Part shown: piece by piece, positions 34,044 to 39,017 of the stretch
How positions within the stretch are numbered: position 1 is the first letter of the stretch
How the letters are laid out: every line of letters begins with the position of its first letter
Assembly: GCA_937936325.1 (NCBI GenBank)
Contig: CALGWV010000066.1
Span: 1 to 39,017 of the forward strand
Direction of reading: 5' to 3'
Source: an uncultured Bdellovibrionales bacterium
GTDB lineage: Bacteria > Bdellovibrionota > Bdellovibrionia > Bdellovibrionales > UBA1609
Length of the DNA stretch: 39,017 nt
The notes under the pieces: generated by a model
What the model saw: only the letters and a program-made list of their open reading frames with translations
What the model was told of the DNA's origin: nothing
Databases searched by the model: none
Made by a program: the position numbers and the translations under genes

Positions 34044-34077
34044 GGATAGGGTGTATCCTCAAAAGGGGACTGGCACC
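34026..34077. repeat. GTGCCAGTCCCC palindrome (REP-like), copy 2, overlapping the murE stop
   Basis: The arms of about 23 bp (GCGCCAGTCCCCTTTTGAGG on the left, with a T-to-C change from the right arm's complement) flank a 5-nt loop. The left arm encodes the last murE residues, and its TTTTGA supplies the TGA stop at 34041-34043. The outer 17 bp are the same as in copy 1 at 9133-9183. It lies between murE and murF, 36 bp before the murF start. Confidence 0.88.
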
Positions 34078-34112
34078 AAAGAGGGCTTAAATAGTTTCAA
34101 GGTGGGTAAAAA

Positions 34113-35498
34113 ATGAAGTGGGATATAGATCAAATTTTGGAGTGGACTGGGGGGAGCTTGGTTCAAAGTGGAGAAAGCTCTTCGTGGGATCAGGTCACTA
34201 CAGACACTCGTAAATCAAATGGGGGGCAATTTTTTATACCTCTTTTGGGTCCAAATTTTGATGCCCATGATTTTATAGAGCAGGCCCTTGATTCTGGGGT
34301 TACGGCTTTCATCACACATAAAGACATAGAAAATATTCCTAAAAACGTGACTGTCATTCAGGTCAAAGATACATTGCTGGCTCTTCATAAATGGGCGCGA
34401 GCTTATCGTCAAACTTTAAATTTAAAAGTTCTCGCCTTTACGGGAACCAACGGCAAAACAAGCACTAAAGAGTTTTTAAAAACTATAGTTTCCCCTTACA
34501 GAAAGTGTTTTTCCCCTGAAGGCAGTTTTAATAATCACTGGGGCGTGCCCTTAAGTCTTTTGAAGCTGGACTCCACCCATGAGATGGGTCTTTTTGAGCT
34601 TGGAATGAATCATGCTGGAGAGATAGCTGAGCTGGTAGATTTGGTTTTACCTGATGCCGTCCATGTCACTAATGTGGGAGCTGGCCATATGGAATTTTTT
34701 AAAAGTTTGGAGGATGTCTCTTTGGCCAAGGCTGAAATTTATCAGGCTTCAGAGGCTCAGGTCTTATTCAATCTAGACAACCCTTGGACATTGAAACATT
34801 TTGAAGAGTACCAAGAATCAAAAATTCCACTGACTTATTCAGAAAATAAAAAAGAGGCGGACCTTTGTTTTTACATCAAAGAATCTCATTGGGATCATTT
34901 TGATATTGAGGCTCGAATATTAGATCAAAATGCTGTTTTGAAAATCCCTTTAGTGGGAAGCTTTCATGTCGGCAACCTCATGGCGGCTTCCGGTCTGGCT
35001 TTGATGGGGGGGCTCACTCCCCAAGAGATTTTTAAAAGTTTGCCTCAAGTTCAAGCTTTTTGGGGGCGCATGCAAAGTTATAGGGTTGAATCTGGTCCAC
35101 AGCTTTTATTTGATGCTTATAACTCTAACCCGCAGAGCTTTCATGCTCTTTTAGAGCATATCGAAAAACATATTAAAGATTTACCAGGAGAGCTTCATTT
35201 TGTTTTAGGAGATATGTTAGAGTTGGGGAAGCTTTCAGAAGATGAGCATGTTAAAATTTTTAAAAGACTGGAGGATTTAAATCTTAAAAGCATTTTGTAT
35301 TTTGGTGAGTATTCTGGGCTATTGTTTTCAGAAAACAAATGCAATACAAAGCTTTACAGTGATACTGAGTTTAATGTGAGTTTGGCTAATGAGTTTGTTC
35401 AACGGGTTTCTGACGATGCTCTTGTTATTTTTAAGTCTTCCAGAGGAGGACGCTTGGAGAGAGTTTTGGATATATTTTTAGATAGGGATGAATTATGA
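34113..35498 (+). CDS. murF: UDP-MurNAc-tripeptide:D-Ala-D-Ala ligase MurF
   Basis: MurF adds D-Ala-D-Ala to complete the UDP-MurNAc-pentapeptide. The product (461 aa) has the substrate-binding start with [18 protein letters not shown] site GTNGKTST (111-118), [46 protein letters not shown] and [10 protein letters not shown] good Shine-Dalgarno (AAGGTGGG) precedes the ATG. The stop overlaps the mraY start by 4 bases, so the pair is translationally coupled. Confidence 0.97.
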   Translation: MKWDIDQILEWTGGSLVQSGESSSWDQVTTDTRKSNGGQFFIPLLGPNFDAHDFIEQALDSGVTAFITHKDIENIPKNVTVIQVKDTLLALHKWARAYRQTLNLKVLAFTGTNGKTSTKEFLKTIVSPYRKCFSPEGSFNNHWGVPLSLLKLDSTHEMGLFELGMNHAGEIAELVDLVLPDAVHVTNVGAGHMEFFKSLEDVSLAKAEIYQASEAQVLFNLDNPWTLKHFEEYQESKIPLTYSENKKEADLCFYIKESHWDHFDIEARILDQNAVLKIPLVGSFHVGNLMAASGLALMGGLTPQEIFKSLPQVQAFWGRMQSYRVESGPQLLFDAYNSNPQSFHALLEHIEKHIKDLPGELHFVLGDMLELGKLSEDEHVKIFKRLEDLNLKSILYFGEYSGLLFSENKCNTKLYSDTEFNVSLANEFVQRVSDDALVIFKSSRGGRLERVLDIFLDRDEL

Positions 35499-36571
35499 TT
35501 TATGAATGGATTTATAGTTTTTCAGATTCTTATTCTTATTTAAATGTGTTTCGATATGTGACCTTCAGAACTTTTATCAGTTTTTTAACTGCCTTTTTTA
35601 GCTCACTTATTCTAGGACCAATACTCATTCGCAAACTTAAAAGTCTTCAGTTCAAGCAAAGTATTCGTGAGCTAGGTCCCAAGTCTCACCAAAAAAAATC
35701 AGGCACTCCAACGATGGGTGGGCTTTTGATTTTAGTCAGTCTTTTAATTCCGAGTTTATTGTGGATCCAGCTTTCAAATCCCCTTGTGCTTTCATTACTT
35801 TTTGTCACTTTTAGTTTTGGATTGGTTGGGTTTGTAGATGACTACATGAAAGTGGCTTTTAAAAGCTCTGATGGCCTGTCTGGAAAGATCAGGTTGGTTT
35901 TAGAATTTGCATGTGCTTTCTTAGCTGTTTTTTTTCTGACTCAATCGGGCTATATCGATACAGAGCTTACAGTTCCATTTTTGAAAAATACGAGTTTTGA
36001 CCTGGGTCTTTTTTATACTTTTTTTGGAAGTTTTGTGATTGTAGGTTGTGCCAATGCTGTAAACTTTACAGATGGTTTGGATGGCTTAGCCATTGGCCCT
36101 GTGATGGTGGCCGCCAGTACATTTTTAATTTTTAGTTATATATCTGGTCATGTGATCATAGCTGAATACCTAGGAATACCTTATGTGAAAGGAGCTGCAG
36201 AGCTCACTCCTTTAATAGCAGCTTTAGTGGCCTCGGGTATGGGGTTTTTATGGTTTAACTCCCATCCTGCTGAGATTTTCATGGGGGATGTGGGGAGTTT
36301 AAGCTTAGGAGGCACTTTAGGGATGCTTGCCGTTTTGACTAATAATGAAATTTTGTTGGTTTTGCTAGGTGGAATATTCGTGGTAGAAACCCTTTCAGTG
36401 ATTATTCAGGTGCTTTACTTTAAACGCACGGGCAAAAGGGTCTTTCGAATGGCCCCAATACATCATCATTTCGAGCTCAAAGGCATGGATGAAACCAAAA
36501 TTATTGTGAGATTTTGGATCGTCTCCATTTTGCTGGCTGTTGTCTGTCTGACGACTCTCAAGTTAAGATAA
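35495..36571 (+). CDS. mraY: Phospho-MurNAc-pentapeptide transferase MraY
   Basis: MraY is a membrane enzyme that transfers phospho-MurNAc-pentapeptide to undecaprenyl phosphate, making lipid I. The 358-residue protein shows about ten membrane helices and the family motifs KSGTPTMGG (68-76), FVDDYMKV with Asp115-Asp116, the catalytic region [12 protein letters not shown] (190-201), [12 protein letters not shown], and [11 protein letters not shown] near the end. It follows murF with an ATGA overlap. The next mur gene is separated by 285 bp containing a foldback element, which is unusual in this operon. Confidence 0.97.
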   Translation: MIYEWIYSFSDSYSYLNVFRYVTFRTFISFLTAFFSSLILGPILIRKLKSLQFKQSIRELGPKSHQKKSGTPTMGGLLILVSLLIPSLLWIQLSNPLVLSLLFVTFSFGLVGFVDDYMKVAFKSSDGLSGKIRLVLEFACAFLAVFFLTQSGYIDTELTVPFLKNTSFDLGLFYTFFGSFVIVGCANAVNFTDGLDGLAIGPVMVAASTFLIFSYISGHVIIAEYLGIPYVKGAAELTPLIAALVASGMGFLWFNSHPAEIFMGDVGSLSLGGTLGMLAVLTNNEILLVLLGGIFVVETLSVIIQVLYFKRTGKRVFRMAPIHHHFELKGMDETKIIVRFWIVSILLAVVCLTTLKLR

Positions 36572-36647
36572 TTAACATTAAACCAGGGGCCATTCCCTGT
36601 TGCTCCGACACTTCTACTTTATGCTAAGACATATTACCTTACTGAGC

Positions 36648-36830
36648 AGGGTCTGTTGAAGATGGGTAAGTGCACTGCAAAAACCATCTCAAGTCGAAAT
36701 TAAAATGGACGCTGACTAAATAAAGCTCGACTTAGTTAGAACTAAGCCATCACTTTATTCAGTCTGCGTGCATTTTACTTTCTCGTGAGTTGATTTTTTC
36801 GTTTGCACTTACCCACCTTCAACAGACCCT
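36648..36830. mobile_element. Foldback MITE-like element between mraY and murD
   Basis: The whole 183 bp is one long imperfect palindrome. The ends are inverted repeats of 27 bp with one mismatch (AGGGTCTGTTGAAG, then TGGGTAAGTGCA), the arms pair with scattered mismatches to the middle, and the centre is CTTAGTT AG AACTAAG. It encodes nothing. The end GGGTCTGTTG resembles IS6-type ends loosely; family is not settled. I see no clear target-site duplication. It interrupts the mur operon 77 bp after mraY and 26 bp before murD. Confidence 0.82.
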
Positions 36831-36856
36831 ATTAATTAAATTGAGGAGATCTCCAA

Positions 36857-38287
36857 ATGGAAGACGTCAATGCAACTCAAGCTCTGAGTCTAAAGAAAAT
36901 AGCTAAATTGACTGATATTAAGGGCAAAAAAGTCCTTGTGGTCGGCTTAGGTCGAACAGGTGTGTCTTTATGTCACTTTTTACTCAAATATGGGGCCCTT
37001 GTTACTATCAGTGATCATAAATCCAAAGCAGAGCTGGCTCATTATATAGAGGATATTGAAAAGTTAGACCTTAAGGTTGAACTTGGAGGGCATACTCCAA
37101 AAACCTTTTTAGATAATGATGTCATTATTATGAGCCCAGGTATCTCTCCTCATCTTAAAATTTTTGATTATGCAAAAAATAATGGTGTTGAGGTTACTGG
37201 AGAGTTTGAGTTTATAGCCCAGTTTTTAAAAGAGCCGACTATTGCTGTCACGGGAACGAACGGAAAGACCACGACTATAGCGTTGATCAATGAAATGTTA
37301 CAAAAATCTGGAGTTAAAGTTTGGGTTGGTGGAAACTATGGAGCTCCTGTGTCTGAATACTTTTTACAGGGCGAAAAAGCAGATGTGGTTTTACTTGAAG
37401 TTTCGAGCTTTATGCTTGAGCACGTGATGAATTTTTCTCCAAGCAATGTGGTTTTTACAAACTTAGCGGAAAATCATTTAGACCGGCACAAAAGCATGGA
37501 AGAGTATGTGAACGCAAAGCGAAGGCTTTTCCTCAATACTAACCCTCAGACAATCAGTATTTTAAACGCCGATGACCATGCCGTTTTAGAGCTCGCCACA
37601 GATCTTTCTGTTCAGCGTGGAGCCATCTATTACTTTTCAAGAAAGCCCTCTTTAGAGCCCCAAATTATGGAAATCTTCGGTGCCGTTCAGCTTCAAAATG
37701 AAATTAAGGTTCGCACTGGGGTCGATGACACTCACGTGTACTCTATTCGCAAAGTGAAAATGAAAGGGGTTCATGCCATTGAAAATATTATGGCAGCCAT
37801 CTTGGCAACCACTCGCATGGGAGCCACGAAAGAAGGGGTTCAAAAAACAATTGATTCCTTTACTGGCCTTGAGCATCGTTTGGAATATGTGCGCAAAGTT
37901 GGTGGAGTTGAGTTCTATAATGATTCCAAAGCTACTAATGTCCATTCAGTGATGAGAGCTCTTAAAGCCTTTGATGAAAATATTGTTTTGATCATGGGGG
38001 GTAAAGACACAGGTTTAAATTATGCCCCATTAAGAGAAGAAGTGCGCCGTAAGGTCAAATCTTTAATTGTAGTGGGTGAAGCCAAAGAAAGAATCAATAG
38101 AGATTTGGGCGATTTTAGTGAAACTTTTTTAATCGGAACCTTTGAAGAAGCCGTTCATATGGCTTATTCAAAATCTAGAATTGGAGACAGAGTCTTACTT
38201 TCTCCTGGAGCCTCAAGTTTTGATATTTTTGATGATTACCGTGAACGGGGCAACAGCTTCAAAAAAATCGTACTAGGTTTAAAATAA
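36857..38287 (+). CDS. murD: UDP-MurNAc-L-alanine:D-glutamate ligase MurD
   Basis: MurD adds D-glutamate to UDP-MurNAc-L-Ala in the cytoplasm. The protein (476 aa) has the N-terminal Rossmann-like GLGRTGVS (30-37), ATP site GTNGKTTT (133-140), NLAENHLDRHKSMEEY with the lysine-carbamylation region, YNDSKATNVHSV, IMGGKDTGLNY, and LLSPGASSFDIFDDYRERG. A GAGGAG Shine-Dalgarno lies before the ATG. It is the last gene of the murE-murF-mraY-murD group and is followed by a terminator; ftsW, murG and murC are not here. Confidence 0.97.
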   Translation: MEDVNATQALSLKKIAKLTDIKGKKVLVVGLGRTGVSLCHFLLKYGALVTISDHKSKAELAHYIEDIEKLDLKVELGGHTPKTFLDNDVIIMSPGISPHLKIFDYAKNNGVEVTGEFEFIAQFLKEPTIAVTGTNGKTTTIALINEMLQKSGVKVWVGGNYGAPVSEYFLQGEKADVVLLEVSSFMLEHVMNFSPSNVVFTNLAENHLDRHKSMEEYVNAKRRLFLNTNPQTISILNADDHAVLELATDLSVQRGAIYYFSRKPSLEPQIMEIFGAVQLQNEIKVRTGVDDTHVYSIRKVKMKGVHAIENIMAAILATTRMGATKEGVQKTIDSFTGLEHRLEYVRKVGGVEFYNDSKATNVHSVMRALKAFDENIVLIMGGKDTGLNYAPLREEVRRKVKSLIVVGEAKERINRDLGDFSETFLIGTFEEAVHMAYSKSRIGDRVLLSPGASSFDIFDDYRERGNSFKKIVLGLK

Positions 38288-38318
38288 TTCAAGGAGTGAT
38301 CCGCGCAGTAGCGGGCTA

Positions 38319-38357
38319 AAACACTCTCAATGCAACTGCAGAGAGTGTTTGTTTTTT
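38319..38357 (+). terminator. Rho-independent terminator after murD
   Basis: A 10-bp stem, AAACACTCTC paired with GAGAGTGTTT, has a 12-nt loop and a T tract. It lies 32 bp after the murD stop and closes the mur operon. A small CCGC/GCGG hairpin precedes it. Confidence 0.9.
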
Positions 38358-38511
38358 AATCGTTGATAATTTCGACAAGAGCAAAGATTTCTCCAGCATA
38401 AAAACCGCTGTACTGTATAATACGAACTTTGGTTTCTTACGCTAAGAGTTTTTATGAGTTTTTTATACTTCTTTCTATTCTTTTTCAGTTAGCTCTAAAA
38501 GAATATTTATA

Positions 38512-38588
38512 CCCAGATCCGCGGATAAGCGGCGGTGAAAAACCCATCAAACATGCTTCAGCAGAGTCTAGCGCAGAAACTTTCTCTT
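38512..38588 (-). repeat. Dispersed repeat block B (right copy)
   Basis: This is the inverted second copy of the block at 13610-13687, from CCCAGATCCGCGG to CTTTCTCTTGG on the plus strand. Between the murD terminator and this block (38358-38511) I see no gene. A perfect TATAAT at about 38416-38421 has no matching -35, and the open frame that follows runs into the repeats and looks spurious. Confidence 0.72.
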
Positions 38589-38596
38589 GGTTCTCA

Positions 38597-38700
38597 TCTA
38601 AAATTGGGGGTTCAAGGAACAATCCAGGCCCCAAGGCCCCCCGGCTTCAGGGGCAGATAGACTGAGTCAGTTTATAGAGACTGGCACCCAGCTGATCAGT
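38597..38700 (-). repeat. Dispersed repeat block A (right copy)
   Basis: This is the inverted copy of 331-434. Read on the minus strand it starts in the last helix of the adjacent four-helix-bundle pseudogene, passes the GC-rich stretch ending GGGGCC and ends at CCCCAATTTTAGA. On that strand it continues directly into block B, so A and B together are a unit of about 190 bp here. Confidence 0.75.
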
Positions 38701-38923
38701 ATCTGAGATTAAAGTTTCAAAATTTTCTCACTCTCATAAACAATATACTTCTCTTAAGCGAGCCAAGTGCTATGAAGTAATATCGCCTTCTCTCTTTATC
38801 AGTTTGCTTTGCACTTCCTTCAGCTAAATTAAGACAGATACTGAGGCTCGCTCTTAAGAGTTGATCCCGAGCAGATCCTTTGATCGGAAGCTGTTTGCAT
38901 TTTTGATAAAGGGACTTCGCCAT
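38647..38923 (-). pseudogene. Four-helix-bundle (23S rRNA IVS-type) protein, frameshifted
   Basis: From the ATG at 38923 the frame reads LYQKCKQLPI, then ARDQLLRASLSI, CLNLAEGSAKQ, RRRYYFIALGSL. It then leaves the family sequence at about 38740 and stops at 38717. In another frame the family continues (ISDTDQLGASLYKLTQSI) to a stop at 38647-38649, with two stops in between, so the gene is broken. The first helix is also missing: the frame is closed just upstream of the ATG. Family members of about 115-120 residues occur inside 23S rRNA genes or alone; no rRNA is present here. It lies directly after the remnant at 38933-39017 in the same orientation. Confidence 0.75.
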
Positions 38924-38932
38924 TAGCTAGTT

Positions 38933-39017
38933 TTAACCTGGGAATTCAGTCTCTGCCTGAGCTTTCAGAGCGCGGAACAGTAGAACCAGACAAGAGCTCA
39001 GTGATCTGTTTATCTGC
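38933..39017 (-). pseudogene. C-terminal remnant of a four-helix-bundle gene at the window edge
   Basis: On the minus strand this reads a degraded version of the end of the pseudogene at 40-308: both contain CTGAAAGCTCAGGCAG (residues LKAQA) before the stop, preceded by an alignable GATCAC start of the last helix. The stop is at 38933-38935. It shows that the right locus also held two tandem genes, of the same two types and in the same order as the left. Confidence 0.55.

Noticed and set aside
38416-38421. TATAAT as a promoter after murD
   Set aside because: No -35 match lies at the right distance and no credible gene follows, so it is probably chance in AT-rich DNA.
38429-38665. Plus-strand open frame of 78 codons after the murD terminator
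   Set aside because: It starts at TTG, and most of it lies in repeat blocks A and B, antisense to the four-helix-bundle pseudogene. A coding role is unlikely, although one strand of block B may derive from a gene.
1-39017. CRISPR array, tRNA or rRNA genes
   Set aside because: No regularly spaced direct repeats with spacers, no cloverleaf-like segments and no rRNA-like stretches were seen. The four-helix-bundle remnants are of a type found in 23S rRNA genes, but their flanks are not rRNA.

Overview
The window looks like a chromosomal piece of a low-GC (roughly 40%) Gram-negative bacterium. The best guess is a member of the Bdellovibrionota or a related former deltaproteobacterial lineage. This rests on genome style: a CFI-box surface protein, many small exported proteins of unknown function, LpxH and TonB-like envelope genes, and meso-DAP peptidoglycan genes. 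No rRNA or other lineage marker is present, so the placement is an inference. Both ends of the window fall in the same degenerate repeat family in opposite orientation, which suggests a contig bounded by repeats.

Layout. 1-434: broken tandem copies of a four-helix-bundle (23S rRNA intervening-sequence type) gene plus a shared repeat block. 594-7979: a predicted coiled-coil lipoprotein, an alpha/beta hydrolase, a DEAD-box helicase, two exported unknowns and a Tat-exported intradiol-dioxygenase-like protein. 8143-15034: mutY, a PLP-dependent decarboxylase, an arginase-family enzyme, a solitary ftsZ, an lpxH-like phosphoesterase and a small unknown. 15394-23196 (minus): recN, nadK and an M3 oligopeptidase form a tight operon, followed by a thioesterase and an AceE-like E1 enzyme. 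23290-26942: a TonB-like protein, then a PP2C phosphatase translationally coupled to an M23 peptidase, then a small exported protein. 27095-32588 (minus): asd, a 900-residue surface fusion protein, truA, rplM and rpsI, closely packed. 32619-38287 (plus): murE, murF, mraY and murD, ending at a clear terminator. 38288-39017: a second degenerate four-helix-bundle locus, inverted relative to the first.

How the genes work together. The right half is an envelope-building region: asd feeds diaminopimelate synthesis, MurE adds meso-DAP, MurF adds D-Ala-D-Ala, MraY loads the lipid carrier, and MurD is an earlier ligase of the same pathway. FtsZ lies alone about 20 kb away, so the usual division and cell-wall cluster is dispersed here.

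The most unusual content is in the intergenic DNA. Three elements (2308-2465, 10704-10873, 15201-15400) have long inverted-repeat arms of unrelated sequence around a shared core with its own compensating hairpin. They look like one family of structured RNA or DNA elements that I cannot assign to a known class. There are also two GTGCCAGTCCCC palindromes (one supplies the stop codon of murE), a 183-bp foldback MITE-like element inside the mur operon, another long palindrome between convergent genes, and an approximately 80-bp block shared between the ftsZ-lpxH gap and the right end. All calls come from reading the sequence alone; no database search or folding program was run.
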